From the NCBI GenBank assembly GCA_019117545.1, contig DWZN01000126.1:1-41883 (forward strand): a stretch of DNA of 41,883 bases. The letters are read 5' to 3'. The notes below the pieces were generated by a model. The model was given only the letters and a program-made list of their open reading frames with translations, ran no database searches and was not told where the DNA came from. The first letter of the stretch is position 1. The number at the start of each line of letters is the position of its first letter. This DNA comes from Candidatus Brevibacterium intestinavium (GTDB lineage Bacteria > Actinomycetota > Actinomycetes > Actinomycetales > Brevibacteriaceae). Positions 1 through 8,504 of this stretch are shown here, one piece after another. The position numbers were made by a program, and so were the translations under genes.

Positions 1-1
1 C

Positions 2-208
2 CACCGCCACAGCGGCCTGAATTATTACACTCCCAACGATGTCCATCACGGACGTACCGAGCTTGTCCGGGCCCGTCGCCAAGCCACTCTGGAGGCCCGT
101 CACTGCGCGCATCCGGAACGATTCCACACCAACCCCATAGCCGCTGGCCCACCGACCCACGCCGGCATCAATAGCCCAGAAAACACCGAGCTGTCACAAA
201 CAGCTTGA
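2..208 (+). CDS. IS3-family transposase (OrfB/integrase core), C-terminal 68 residues, cut by window edge
   Basis: An open frame enters from the left edge and stops with TGA at 206-208. Its first residues read HRHSGLNYYTPNDVHHGR, followed by a TLEARHCAHPERF stretch. This is the typical end of the IS3-family OrfB transposase (rve integrase core), where an HxHSGL..TP.DVH.G motif precedes a basic helix and a short tail. The catalytic DDE residues would lie outside the window, so it cannot be judged whether the element is intact. I could not recognise the terminal inverted repeat in the bases after the stop. The element borders DUF4383 and marks the left end of the accessory-looking segment. Confidence 0.8.
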   Translation, partial: HRHSGLNYYTPNDVHHGRTELVRARRQATLEARHCAHPERFHTNPIAAGPPTHAGINSPENTELSQTA

Positions 209-220
209 AATATACCGCGT

Positions 221-304
221 GCGCAGTGGCCTCGGGCCTCCACCGTTGTGTCGGCTGAGGCCTCCGCACTGCGTAGTGGTCTCGGTGCTCCACCGTTGTC
301 TCGG
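221..304. repeat. two imperfect 34-bp direct copies, period 50 bp
   Basis: Positions 221-254 and 271-304 align with about five mismatches and share the core CTCCACCGTTGT. They lie between the transposase end and the 3' end of the DUF4383 gene. No function is apparent. Confidence 0.65.
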
Positions 305-342
305 GGAGGCTGTGCCGGGCTGCGGGCGGCCTCGGCGTCGGG

Positions 343-786
343 TCAGGCCCGTGGCCTGCGACCGAAGACGATGCCGGTCGTGACCATAGCGACGGCGAGA
401 ACGAAGTGCAGCCAATTGTCCGCGGTGTTGAGCGGGACGAAGTTGCCCATCGTCTCCATCGGCACGATGAGTCCGTAGATCCACAGCACTGCGTAGACGA
501 TGCCGCCGACGACGAGGTAGGCCTTGGCGAGCCCGCGCGACCTGAGTCCGAGCAGCCCGACGACGCCGAAGAGCAGGTGGACGACATTGTGGAGCACGGA
601 CACCTGGAAGAGTCCGAGCAGCGCGGCCTCGGAGTGGTGCCCGGCGAACATGATCGTGTCGAGGTTCTGCGTGATCCCCGGGACGAAGCCGAGGATCCCG
701 ACGAGAAGGAAGACGGCACCGAAGATGCCGGCGACGATCTGGACCCGCGTGCGAGTCGGTGCCGAGGGCGAAGTCTGCGTGATCAT
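343..786 (-). CDS. DUF4383 domain membrane protein
   Basis: This 147-residue protein matches the actinobacterial DUF4383 family in length and layout. It has four hydrophobic segments: VAGIFGAVFLLVGILGFVPG near residue 17, then segments around residues 55-80, 88-110 and 122-140. The family signature HNVVHLLFGVVGL and a late NWLHF motif are both present. The start ATG at 786 has an AAAGGA ribosome-binding site about 5 nt upstream. The function is unknown; family members are small integral membrane proteins with conserved histidines. The gene is divergent from the sensor kinase gene and shares a 170-bp spacer with it. Confidence 0.85.
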   Translation of the reverse strand: MITQTSPSAPTRTRVQIVAGIFGAVFLLVGILGFVPGITQNLDTIMFAGHHSEAALLGLFQVSVLHNVVHLLFGVVGLLGLRSRGLAKAYLVVGGIVYAVLWIYGLIVPMETMGNFVPLNTADNWLHFVLAVAMVTTGIVFGRRPRA

Positions 787-943
787 GACAGTCCTTTCGA
801 CGTTGTGCGCTTCGTATGCATGTCATTCGGTGCCGAAGCGACGCCGGATGGGTGAAAGGACAGGAATTCACAGAATCTTCTCGCCGAGGCGGCTTCCTCG
901 CGACCATCCATCGCAAGGCCTGTCCCGACTCACCTCCTCGGGC

Positions 944-949
944 TAGTCT
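944..949 (+). promoter_or_regulatory. -10 element TAGTCT, leaderless promoter of the sensor kinase
   Basis: TAGTCT fits the actinobacterial TANNNT -10 and lies 7 nt before the ATG at 957. The transcript would therefore begin at or next to the start codon. No convincing ribosome-binding site or -35 element is visible. Confidence 0.5.
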
Positions 950-956
950 GTTGGCA

Positions 957-2357
957 ATGAGATCTCTTATGGCGGTGCTGTGGCGCAGACTGCTGGTCCT
1001 CCTGATCGGCGGGGTCGTCGCCCTGCCCTATATCGCCGTCATCATCTGGGTCGTCAGCGCATGGAACGAGCCCGTCGACCGCGCCGCAGCCCTGGGTGTC
1101 CTCGCAATCGGCATTGTGACATTCGCGCTCCTGTGCGTTCCGGCCTTCCTCACTGTCATCCGTGCCCTCGAAAGGACTCTCGCCGAGCAGCTCCTCGGAC
1201 TCACTATCGCCGTCCCGGCGAGGCAGCCCACATCCGCCGACCGTGTCCGCGGTGCCCTGTTCTACTTCGGGCATGTCTTCGCCGGTGCTCTGCTGCTCAT
1301 CACCGTCATTGTGCTGCTTCCCACCGCCGAGCTCCTCGCGGTCGAACCCTCACGAGTGGTCGAACTCTCCGGCGGGTTCATAGGGACAGAGACCGATCTC
1401 GGTGTCGACGCAACCACTGAAAACGGAGTGCCTGCCGTGCGGGATGCCCCTGCGATCCTGCTCCCGGCCGACCTCATCCAGATCGTCGCGCCGTTCACAG
1501 TGCTTTTGCTTGTGGCCGTGATCATCGCCGAAGGATATTTCCTTCCCCACTACGCGCAGATCCTGCTCGGGCCCTCCGCCGATGACCGCGCTGTGCTTGC
1601 GGGCGCAGCACGAGTCCAACGATTTCGCCGCAGTCTGCTCGCTCGCGAGGTCCACGATTCGATCGGCCATGCTCTGACTGTGACGACGATGCAGGCGACT
1701 GTGGCAAGGCGCGTCCTGCGATCGGACCCTGAGCTGGCCGGAGCCGCCATCGACGAAATCGCACATTCCGGACGTGAGGCTGTGGCCGAACTGGACCGTG
1801 TACTCGGTCTACTGCGTGCTGAGACCGAGGAGGGGAAGCAACCTGTCTTCGGTGAAAAGACGAGGCAGTCAGAGCCTGTGGAAGCGCGCACACAGCCCGT
1901 TGAAGCTGCACCACGACGGACTCTGCGCGACATCGAACGCTTGGCGGAGGAGGCGCAGGGCGTAGGGCATCCCACGCAGCTGTCGATTTCAGCGGAGGCG
2001 GCAGCCCTGCCCGATGAACTCGTGAACGAACTGCACAGCATCGTGAGGGAGGCACTGACCAACTCACTCCGGCACGCCTCGACGCCGGGGCTGACGGTCG
2101 TCATCGCTGTCGAGGGGAAATCCGTTCGAGTGGAGACTAGAAATGCCTGCGCACAGAGCGCCCCGATCTTCGCGCGCCGAAGCGACGAATCCGATCGCCG
2201 CGATTCGCCAGAAGAACTCTCGAGACGAAAGTCACGTGGTCTGGTGGGGATCGGCGAACGCGTCGTCTTATACGGAGGAGAGGTGAGCTGGGGTGTGGAT
2301 GAGCGAGAGTGGATTCTTCGAACGGTGCTTCCGGTGAGCGAGGAGAGTGAAAGATGA
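957..2357 (+). CDS. NarL-type sensor histidine kinase
   Basis: The 466-residue membrane sensor has about four N-terminal transmembrane segments (near residues 12-35, 45-70, 100-125 and 178-200). A HisKA_3 dimerisation domain follows, with REVHDSIGH and the phospho-accepting histidine at about residue 233. The C-terminal HATPase domain shows the N-box HSIVREALTNSLRHA and a GLVGIGERV G-box. The frame is open further upstream, but the ATG at 957 is preferred because a TANNNT -10 sits 7 nt before it and the first membrane helix begins there. The stop overlaps the regulator start (ATGA), so the pair is translationally coupled. The stimulus is unknown; the sensor part is mostly membrane-embedded, with one outer loop near residues 130-170. 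Confidence 0.9.
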   Translation: MRSLMAVLWRRLLVLLIGGVVALPYIAVIIWVVSAWNEPVDRAAALGVLAIGIVTFALLCVPAFLTVIRALERTLAEQLLGLTIAVPARQPTSADRVRGALFYFGHVFAGALLLITVIVLLPTAELLAVEPSRVVELSGGFIGTETDLGVDATTENGVPAVRDAPAILLPADLIQIVAPFTVLLLVAVIIAEGYFLPHYAQILLGPSADDRAVLAGAARVQRFRRSLLAREVHDSIGHALTVTTMQATVARRVLRSDPELAGAAIDEIAHSGREAVAELDRVLGLLRAETEEGKQPVFGEKTRQSEPVEARTQPVEAAPRRTLRDIERLAEEAQGVGHPTQLSISAEAAALPDELVNELHSIVREALTNSLRHASTPGLTVVIAVEGKSVRVETRNACAQSAPIFARRSDESDRRDSPEELSRRKSRGLVGIGERVVLYGGEVSWGVDEREWILRTVLPVSEESER

Positions 2358-2992
2358 GCATTCGTGTGGCCCTCGTCGATGATGAGCCTCTGGTCCGTGC
2401 TGGGCTGGTGGCGATCGTCGACTCCGATCCCGAGCTGGACGTCATTGGGGAAGCCGAGGACGGGGCTGAGGCGATCGACTTGGCTGCGCGAACGTGCCTT
2501 GATGTCGTCATCATGGACGTGCATATGCCTCGTCTCGACGGCCTCGAGGCGACGAGGCTGATGATGGCAAAGCAGGAGCCGCCGCGCGTGCTCATTCTCA
2601 CGACCTTCGACAGCGACGACTACGTCTTCGAAGCTCTGCGCTCAGGAGCCGACGGCTTCGTTCTCAAACGTGCCCAGCCGGAGGAACTGATCCGAGCCGT
2701 GCATACGGTGGCCGGAGGAGAAACACTGCTTTATCCGCAGAAGGTCCGCGACATGGCGGCTCGGGCAGGACGGCGTGACGACTTGGTGAGAGCGGCACAA
2801 CTGAGCGCACGAGAGCAGGAGGTGCTACGGCTGATGGCGCGGGGTCTGAGCAACGTAGAGATCGCCCAGGAGATGTATCTCGGAAGCGAGACCGTGAAGA
2901 CCTATGTGAGCTCACTGCTGACCAAGCTCGACGCGCGTGATCGGACGCAGGCAGTGATCAGAGCTTTCGAATCCGGATTCATCGTGCCCTGA
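2354..2992 (+). CDS. NarL/LuxR-family response regulator
   Basis: The 212-residue regulator has a receiver domain (acidic pair D9-D10, phospho-acceptor D55 in VVIMDVHMPRLDG, conserved T/K region TTFDSDD..LK) and a C-terminal LuxR-type helix-turn-helix (LSAREQEVLRLMARGLSNVEIA, then VKTYVSSLLTKL). It should be phosphorylated by the kinase encoded just upstream and bind DNA as a dimer. A GC-rich palindrome at 3030-3045, between this gene and the following membrane protein, is a plausible operator. The target genes are otherwise unknown. Confidence 0.93.
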   Translation: MSIRVALVDDEPLVRAGLVAIVDSDPELDVIGEAEDGAEAIDLAARTCLDVVIMDVHMPRLDGLEATRLMMAKQEPPRVLILTTFDSDDYVFEALRSGADGFVLKRAQPEELIRAVHTVAGGETLLYPQKVRDMAARAGRRDDLVRAAQLSAREQEVLRLMARGLSNVEIAQEMYLGSETVKTYVSSLLTKLDARDRTQAVIRAFESGFIVP

Positions 2993-3029
2993 GGTCGCAA
3001 CCCGCATTTCCCCCACGCGGAGCGGAGAA

Positions 3030-3045
3030 TCCCCCGTATGGGGGA
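3030..3045. promoter_or_regulatory. palindrome TCCCCC-GTAT-GGGGGA, candidate response-regulator operator
   Basis: A perfect 6-bp dyad with a 4-bp centre lies 38 bp after the regulator stop and 28 bp before the GTG start of the membrane protein gene. NarL-type regulators bind short dyads, so the site could control the downstream gene. A weak transcription attenuator is an alternative, although no T-run follows. Confidence 0.4.
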
Positions 3046-3072
3046 GACCCGAGCGCTGGGGAGAGAAGCATT

Positions 3073-4194
3073 GTGGAAGGCATGAACACAATGCCGAGCA
3101 CAAGTCAGACAGATGACCCGTCGACACACGACCTTGCCTCGAGGTCGGGCACCATTGCACTGGGCCTCGCCTCGGTGTGGTCCGCGGCGCTGCTCGTCGT
3201 CACGATCCTGTGGGGCAGCGGAATCCTCGAGGCGCCTTTCGGCGTCGTTGAACCGGGGAGGTTCAGCTCACTGCTCGACAGGTTCCCAATCCCGGTCGGA
3301 GCCGGCATCGTCGGTTTCTGCATGCTGCTGAGCCTGGTGTTTGCGGGTATCCTCCTGAGCCTGCCTCGACTGCGGTCGAAAGCCGCGCCCGTCGTCGGCC
3401 TCTTCACCGCCGCCCTTGCCGCCGTCACGACCGTGATGTTCACCGATACCCTGCTGCTGGCCTATCTCGGCTACACCGTCAGCTTCCAGTTTCCGCCGAT
3501 TCCCGACTCCGTGCTGTGGCAGGGGGCCCTGGTGCTCGGATCCGGACTGTGGCTGGCGGTATGGGTCGGCCTCGGTTCAGACCGGCGGAGACCGTTCGGC
3601 GACGAGCAGACGGTGTCTGCTGAGCAATGGAGAAATTCGTCCGCGACATCATCGGCGACGGTTCGCGGCTCCTCACCAGCAGTCACGAAGGGTGCCTCCT
3701 CGGCGGTGACAAGGAGTGCCAAGATCGCGGTCGGCATCGCTGTCGCGGTCCCCTCCCTCTATGCGGTTACGCGGATTCTGTGGGCGGCGGGAATCCCGAT
3801 CGGGCTGAGTGAGGAGTTCTACGCCGAAGGCCTTCGGATCGGGATGTGGCACTCGGGCCTGTCCCTGGCGGTCGCAGCATTGGTGGGCGCTCTGCTCACG
3901 CTCGGCCTCGTCCAGTCTTGGGGCGAGCGGCTGCCGCGATGGGCAGGGCCCGTGGGAGGTCGCCGAGTGCCGATTCCTGTGGCTACGATTCCGGCGACCC
4001 TGGTGACGGTGGTCGTGTTCACCGGTGGTGTCGGCCTCGTGCGAGAAACACTGCTGGGAGCAGTGAATATGACCGGCAACTTCGGCGGACTCTGGGCCAC
4101 GGTGGGGCCGACCTGGCTCTTTCCGATCTGGGCGCTCGCTCTCGGCTGGGCCACACACCGGTACCGCAGGCGTCGGCTCGAAGCACACACCTGA
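3073..4194 (+). CDS. multi-pass membrane protein of unknown function, linked to two-component system
   Basis: The 373-residue product has about eight hydrophobic segments in two groups separated by a polar Ser/Thr-rich stretch (about residues 175-215). I do not recognise the family. The GTG start at 3073 is favoured because GGGGAGAG sits 7 nt upstream; the ATG at 3082 has its purine-rich site too close. It follows the kinase/regulator pair in the same direction with an 80-bp spacer containing a palindrome, so it is probably the regulated target or an accessory sensor. Confidence 0.7.
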   Translation: MEGMNTMPSTSQTDDPSTHDLASRSGTIALGLASVWSAALLVVTILWGSGILEAPFGVVEPGRFSSLLDRFPIPVGAGIVGFCMLLSLVFAGILLSLPRLRSKAAPVVGLFTAALAAVTTVMFTDTLLLAYLGYTVSFQFPPIPDSVLWQGALVLGSGLWLAVWVGLGSDRRRPFGDEQTVSAEQWRNSSATSSATVRGSSPAVTKGASSAVTRSAKIAVGIAVAVPSLYAVTRILWAAGIPIGLSEEFYAEGLRIGMWHSGLSLAVAALVGALLTLGLVQSWGERLPRWAGPVGGRRVPIPVATIPATLVTVVVFTGGVGLVRETLLGAVNMTGNFGGLWATVGPTWLFPIWALALGWATHRYRRRRLEAHT

Positions 4195-4361
4195 GGTCAG
4201 CCGTCTCATCGATTCACATCGCACTTGTTCATCGCCTGGAGGTGGTGCCTGACGAAGATCAGCAGGAGAGTAAGAGCTCCCATCGGAGCGCACGATGTCG
4301 AGAATCGACGAATGGGTTCGTCAGCAGAGTAACTGACTTCAATTCGAGTAAGGAGAACAAT

Positions 4362-4754
4362 ATGCCGAAATATCTGTTGCTGAAGCATTACCGAGGAGCG
4401 CCAGCATCGGTGAATGACGTTCCGATGGAACAGTGGACGGAAGCGGAGGTGAAAGCTCATGTGCAGTATATGAATGACTTCGCCGCCCGCTTGCAGAGCT
4501 CGGGAGAGTACGTCGACTCCCAAGCTCTGGATCCCAGTGGAGAGTTTGTGCGATTCGACGGTGAAGGGAAGCCGCCGGTCACTGACGGTCCTTTTCCAGA
4601 AACCAAGGATCTCATCGCTGGATGGATGGTCATCGACGTGGCCTCTTACCAGCGCGCGGTCGATCTGGCCGGCGAACTATCGGCAGCCCCAGGGGCCGAA
4701 GGCAGACCGATCCATGAATGGTTGGAGCTGCGGCCTTTCCTGGACACGAAATGA
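4362..4754 (+). CDS. YCII-related (DGPF-type) domain protein
   Basis: This 130-residue protein has the fold markers of the YCII/DGPF family: an N-terminal MPKYLLLKHYRG strand, a W-rich helix, and the VTDGPFPETKDLIAGWMVIDV motif with the DGPF signature near residue 76. Members are small ferredoxin-like-fold proteins; many sit next to ECF sigma factor genes, but no sigma factor is present here. The upstream frame is open, but AAGGAGAAC lies 5-8 nt before the ATG at 4362 and fixes the start. Codon use is visibly less GC-rich than in the pst genes, as in arr downstream, which suggests that the two genes arrived together. Confidence 0.88.
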   Translation: MPKYLLLKHYRGAPASVNDVPMEQWTEAEVKAHVQYMNDFAARLQSSGEYVDSQALDPSGEFVRFDGEGKPPVTDGPFPETKDLIAGWMVIDVASYQRAVDLAGELSAAPGAEGRPIHEWLELRPFLDTK

Positions 4755-4829
4755 ACGGTCTCCTGTGCATTTGAAGACTACGGCAGATGCGCATATATCC
4801 ACCGGTAACACGTTAAGAGGGAGATGAAA

Positions 4830-5255
4830 ATGACAGGACCGATAGAATTCGAGGTATACATCGCCGGGACATATCTGCACGGCACAAAAGCCGATCTTCA
4901 ACCTGGAGATCTGCTTGTGCCTGGATACACTTCGAACTTCCAAGCGGACAGAACCATGCATCATGTCTATATCACTGAAACGCTGGCAGCAGCTGCATGG
5001 GGAGCACAGTTGGCACAAGGTAATCGAACGGAACGCATCTATATTGTCGAGCCGACCGGCGCGATCGAAGATGATCCCAACGTGACTGACACGAAGTTTC
5101 CGGGCAACCCGACTCGCTCCTATCGCACGCGGCAACCGGTCCGGATCATCGAAGAACTGCATGGGTGGACTGCCCACAGTCCTGAAAGGGTGCAAGAGAT
5201 GCGCGAGGGGCTCGCACGGCTTCGTCGAACAGGGGAAGCTGTGATCATCGACTGA
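4830..5255 (+). CDS. arr: NAD+-dependent rifamycin ADP-ribosyltransferase (Arr)
   Basis: The 141-residue protein matches Arr enzymes, which inactivate rifamycins in the cytoplasm by ADP-ribosylating the C23 hydroxyl. Key stretches are YLHGTKADLQPGDL, a VYITETL..AAWGAQLA block, RIYIVEPTG, DDPNVTDTKFPGNPT and the RSYRTRQPVRI strand. The His-Tyr-Asp triad known from mycobacterial Arr falls at H17, Y47 and D82 with a constant offset, so the enzyme should be active. GGAG at 4820-4823 favours the ATG at 4830; an in-frame ATG at 4824 is the alternative. The gene is less GC-rich than its surroundings. It converges on pstB across a long terminator. Confidence 0.95.
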   Translation: MTGPIEFEVYIAGTYLHGTKADLQPGDLLVPGYTSNFQADRTMHHVYITETLAAAAWGAQLAQGNRTERIYIVEPTGAIEDDPNVTDTKFPGNPTRSYRTRQPVRIIEELHGWTAHSPERVQEMREGLARLRRTGEAVIID

Positions 5256-5346
5256 AGGTCGAACAAGTTCCCAGAGCGTCTCTCGACTCCTGAACCCAGT
5301 CACGTCGTGGCGCCTGCAGCGTGTCGATCGACCGCCGCGGGGGAAA

Positions 5347-5396
5347 CAGGTCATTCCGCATCGAGATCCTCGGAGATCTCGACGCGGAATGACCTG
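5347..5396. terminator. bidirectional terminator hairpin between arr and pstB
   Basis: Arms 5347-5368 and 5375-5396 are complementary over 22 bp with a single A-C mismatch and a 6-nt loop. It sits between two convergent genes. Read on the minus strand the stem is followed by TTTCCC, so it most likely ends the pst operon transcript as well as arr. Confidence 0.8.
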
Positions 5397-5424
5397 CCCT
5401 GCGGTGTCTGCCGCAGAGATCACA

Positions 5425-6204
5425 TCAGCCGAAGCGGCCGGAGATGTAGTTCTCGGTCTCTTCCTTGTCAGGATTCGAGAAGATCGCCGAGGTCTCGTTG
5501 AACTCGATGAGCTTGCCGGGCTTGCCGGTTCCGGCGATGTTGAAGAACGCGGTCCGATCGGACACACGAGCCGCCTGCTGCATGTTGTGGGTGACGATGA
5601 CGACCGTGTACTTGTCCTTGAGGTCGTTGATGAGGTCCTCGATCGCCAGCGTCGAGATCGGGTCGAGGGCCGAGCAGGGTTCGTCCATGAGCAGGACCTC
5701 GGGCTCGACGGCGATGGCGCGGGCGATGCACAGTCGCTGCTGCTGCCCGCCGGACAGTCCGGAGCCGGGAAGGTTGAGGCGGTCCTTGACCTCGTTCCAC
5801 AGGTTCGCGCCGCGCAGGGCACGCTCAGCGAGGTCGTCGGCCTCCGTCTTCGACAGACGCTTGTTGTTCAGTCGCACACCTGCGAGCACGTTCTCCTTGA
5901 TGCTCATGGTGGGGAACGGGTTGGCGCGCTGGAACACCATGCCGACCTCGCGGCGGACGTTGACGGGGTCGACGCCCGCGCCGTAGATGTCAGTGCCGTC
6001 CATGAGCACTTGGCCGGAGACGCTGGCTCCGGGGATGACCTCGTGCATGCGGTTGAGTGTGCGCAGCACTGTGGATTTGCCGCAGCCCGAGGGGCCGATG
6101 AACGCGGTCACGGACCGGGGCCTGATCTGCATTTCCACGCCGTCGACGGCTCGGAAGTCGCCGTAGAAGATGTCGAGATCCTTGATGTCGATCTGCTTGG
6201 ACAT
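5425..6204 (-). CDS. pstB: phosphate ABC transporter ATP-binding protein PstB
   Basis: The 259-residue ATPase powers the PstSCAB high-affinity phosphate importer on the inner face of the membrane. It shows Walker [10 protein letters not shown] (residues 37-45), the PstB-typical [10 protein letters not shown] segment, the Q-loop VFQRANPFP, signature [14 protein letters not shown], Walker [14 protein letters not shown] and the H-loop VTHNM. Length and motifs are canonical. AGGGA lies 8 nt before the ATG. It is the last gene of the pst cluster; no phoU follows, since the next gene is the convergent arr. Confidence 0.97.
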   Translation of the reverse strand: MSKQIDIKDLDIFYGDFRAVDGVEMQIRPRSVTAFIGPSGCGKSTVLRTLNRMHEVIPGASVSGQVLMDGTDIYGAGVDPVNVRREVGMVFQRANPFPTMSIKENVLAGVRLNNKRLSKTEADDLAERALRGANLWNEVKDRLNLPGSGLSGGQQQRLCIARAIAVEPEVLLMDEPCSALDPISTLAIEDLINDLKDKYTVVIVTHNMQQAARVSDRTAFFNIAGTGKPGKLIEFNETSAIFSNPDKEETENYISGRFG

Positions 6205-6286
6205 TGTGTTTCCCTATCGTCAGGACCGTGAGGTCAGTATTGCAGAAGTCTGTGGTCGCCGCGGCACCCGCACGCCGTCCGGCCCA

Positions 6287-7423
6287 TCAGCGGCCGGCCT
6301 TCGGAGCCAGAGCCTTGGCGATGAGGCGGGCCAGCAGGTTGAGCACCATGACCAACAGGACGAGCACGAGAGCGGCGGCCCAGGCGCGTTCGGAGCTGGC
6401 CATCGCGGCGGCGCCGGGCGAGACCGGTCGCAGCTGCGAATCGTAGATATAGGTCGGCAGCGTCGACATCCAACCGGAGAACAGGTTCCAGTTGAGTGTC
6501 TTCGCGAATCCGGCGGTGACCATGATCGGTGCGGTCTCGCCGATGACGCGGGCGATGGCGATGGTGACACCGGAGAGGATGCCCGACACCGAGGTGGGCA
6601 GCACGATCTTCATGATCGTCTTCCACTTCGGCACGCCGAGGGCGTAGGACGCCTCCCGCAGATCCATCGGCACCAGCCGCAGTATCTCCTCCGTATTGCG
6701 CACGACGATGGGCACCATGAGCACCGACAGTGCCACGGCCGCAGTGAAACCGGTCTTCGCGATCCCCGCCGAGGCGGGCATGAGCACGTTCGCAATCGTC
6801 GAGAACAGCGCGAAGGCGAAGAGGCCGGCGACGATCGAGGGAATGCCGGTCATCACGTCGACGAGGAAGGTGATGGCCCTGCCCAGTCGGTTCTTGCCGG
6901 CGTACTCGACGAGGTAGATGGCGGTGAGCACGCCGATGGGGATCGAGATGATGCAGGCGGCGACCGTGATGAGCACGGTGCCGACGATGGCGTGGTAGAA
7001 GCCGCCGGCGAGGCCGGCCTCCCCGGCGACGTACTGCTGATCGAGCACGCCCTTCATCCCGAGCATGGTGCGGGTGAGCAGGTCGCCGCTGATCGCGGCG
7101 CCTCCCTTGGACACGGTCAGCCATAGAAGCGAGATGAGGGGAACGCATGCGAGGACGAAGGTCGAGGTGACGACGGTGGTCGCGACCCGATCGACCGCTT
7201 TGCGGCGGCCTTCGTAGGAGACGGAGACCACAAAGGTGGCGACCATATTGATCAGGCCGGCGAGGATCGCGACGACGGGGATGTTGAAGCCGCCGAAGGC
7301 GATGAGGCTGATGACGGCCGCGAGGACGATCGAGGCCGCGGCGACGACCCAGGGGGTCGCCTTGGGAAGCTGCTTCGAGGTCAGTTTCGCGGGTTTGGCG
7401 ATGGCGGTGTCCGCAGTGGTCAC
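6287..7423 (-). CDS. pstA: phosphate ABC transporter permease PstA
   Basis: This is the second transmembrane subunit of the phosphate importer, about 378 residues. It has an N-terminal extension with two extra helices (residues about 25-70) before the usual six-helix PstA core, and the EAA-loop region ASYALGVPKWKTIMKIVLP near residue 280. The frame also opens at a TTG at 7432 that overlaps the pstC stop. However, GGGGAG lies about 9 nt before the GTG at 7423 and directly abuts the TTG, so 7423 is preferred. An 82-nt gap separates it from pstB. Confidence 0.93.
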   Translation of the reverse strand: MTTADTAIAKPAKLTSKQLPKATPWVVAAASIVLAAVISLIAFGGFNIPVVAILAGLINMVATFVVSVSYEGRRKAVDRVATTVVTSTFVLACVPLISLLWLTVSKGGAAISGDLLTRTMLGMKGVLDQQYVAGEAGLAGGFYHAIVGTVLITVAACIISIPIGVLTAIYLVEYAGKNRLGRAITFLVDVMTGIPSIVAGLFAFALFSTIANVLMPASAGIAKTGFTAAVALSVLMVPIVVRNTEEILRLVPMDLREASYALGVPKWKTIMKIVLPTSVSGILSGVTIAIARVIGETAPIMVTAGFAKTLNWNLFSGWMSTLPTYIYDSQLRPVSPGAAAMASSERAWAAALVLVLLVMVLNLLARLIAKALAPKAGR

Positions 7424-7428
7424 AGTTC

Positions 7429-8451
7429 TCAACTCCCCTTCACCGAGGTTCTGGCGACGATGGCGCGCGCCCCCATGTTCACCAGCAGGGTGATGACGAA
7501 GAGCACGAGGCCGACCGTGATGAGTTCGGACAGGCGCAGACCCGCGGCCTCGGGGAAGTTCTGCGCGATCTCCGAGGCGATGGTCTGGTTGCCGCTGACG
7601 ACCAGCGAGGCGGTGAGGACGCCGGGGGAGAGGATCATGGCCACGGCCATGGTCTCGCCGAGCGCGCGCCCGAGTCCGAGCATGGTGGCCGAGACGATGC
7701 CGGACTTGCCGAAGGGCAGCACGGCCATGCGGATCATCTCCCAGCGGGTGGCGCCCAGGGCCAGGGCGGCCTCCTCCTGCAGGCGCGGGGTCTGGAGGAA
7801 GATCTCACGGGTCAGGGAGGTGATGATCGGCAGGATCATGATCGACAGGACCAGTGAGGCGGTCAGAAGTGTGCGCCCCGTCTGCGACACGGAGCCGTCG
7901 GCGGCGGGGGCGAAGATCGGGATCCACCCGAACCACTTCGACAGCCACAGGTAGAAGCCGGTGAGGTTGCCGGCCAGCGCGATGCCCCAGAGGCCGTAGA
8001 CGACCGAGGGGATGGCCGCGAGCAGATCGATGACATATCCGAGCATCGGGGCCAGCCTGCGCGGTGCCATGTGCGTGGTGAACAGAGCGATGCCCAGAGC
8101 GAAGGGAGTCGCGACGACGAGTGCGATCGCCGCCGAGAGGAGTGTGCCGATGACCAGCGGCCAGACATAGGAGAAGAAACCCCTGCCGCCGGTGATCTGC
8201 GAGGGGTCGCTCAGCTGGGCGGCGATCGTGTCCTTCGACTGTGCGAGCAGGAACAGAGCCACTCCGGCGAGGATGAGCAGGATCAGGATGCCGGCGATGA
8301 GCGTGGCGGCCGAGAAGATCCGGTCGCCGGGGCGGACGACAGCCTTCTGTCGTCTGCCCTCACGGGCCGCAGCCGGTGGCTGAGGCTCGGCTCCTGGTGG
8401 GGAGTCGGGCCCGGTGGAGTCCGACTCGGTGATCTGTGTGCTGGGCGGCAC
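7429..8451 (-). CDS. pstC: phosphate ABC transporter permease PstC
   Basis: This 340-residue permease subunit has a Pro-rich cytoplasmic N-terminus (about 45 residues) and six transmembrane helices. The conserved PstC stretches are IPSVVYGLWGIALAG near residue 145 and the EAA loop EEAALALGATRWEMIRMAVLPFG near residue 240. It starts with GTG at 8451, with GAGGAG 7 nt upstream. It pairs with PstA, whose start overlaps or abuts its stop. A hairpin in the 136-bp gap before it separates it from pstS. Confidence 0.96.
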   Translation of the reverse strand: MPPSTQITESDSTGPDSPPGAEPQPPAAAREGRRQKAVVRPGDRIFSAATLIAGILILLILAGVALFLLAQSKDTIAAQLSDPSQITGGRGFFSYVWPLVIGTLLSAAIALVVATPFALGIALFTTHMAPRRLAPMLGYVIDLLAAIPSVVYGLWGIALAGNLTGFYLWLSKWFGWIPIFAPAADGSVSQTGRTLLTASLVLSIMILPIITSLTREIFLQTPRLQEEAALALGATRWEMIRMAVLPFGKSGIVSATMLGLGRALGETMAVAMILSPGVLTASLVVSGNQTIASEIAQNFPEAAGLRLSELITVGLVLFVITLLVNMGARAIVARTSVKGS

Positions 8452-8504
8452 AAGTGCTCCTCACGTGACTTGTGGTGGAACCCGGGGGGCCCACAGGCAC
8501 CGAA

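Noticed and set aside
816..956. Longer N-terminus for the sensor kinase from an upstream ATG
   Set aside because: The added residues are non-hydrophobic and unlike the family, and the TANNNT element would lie inside the gene.
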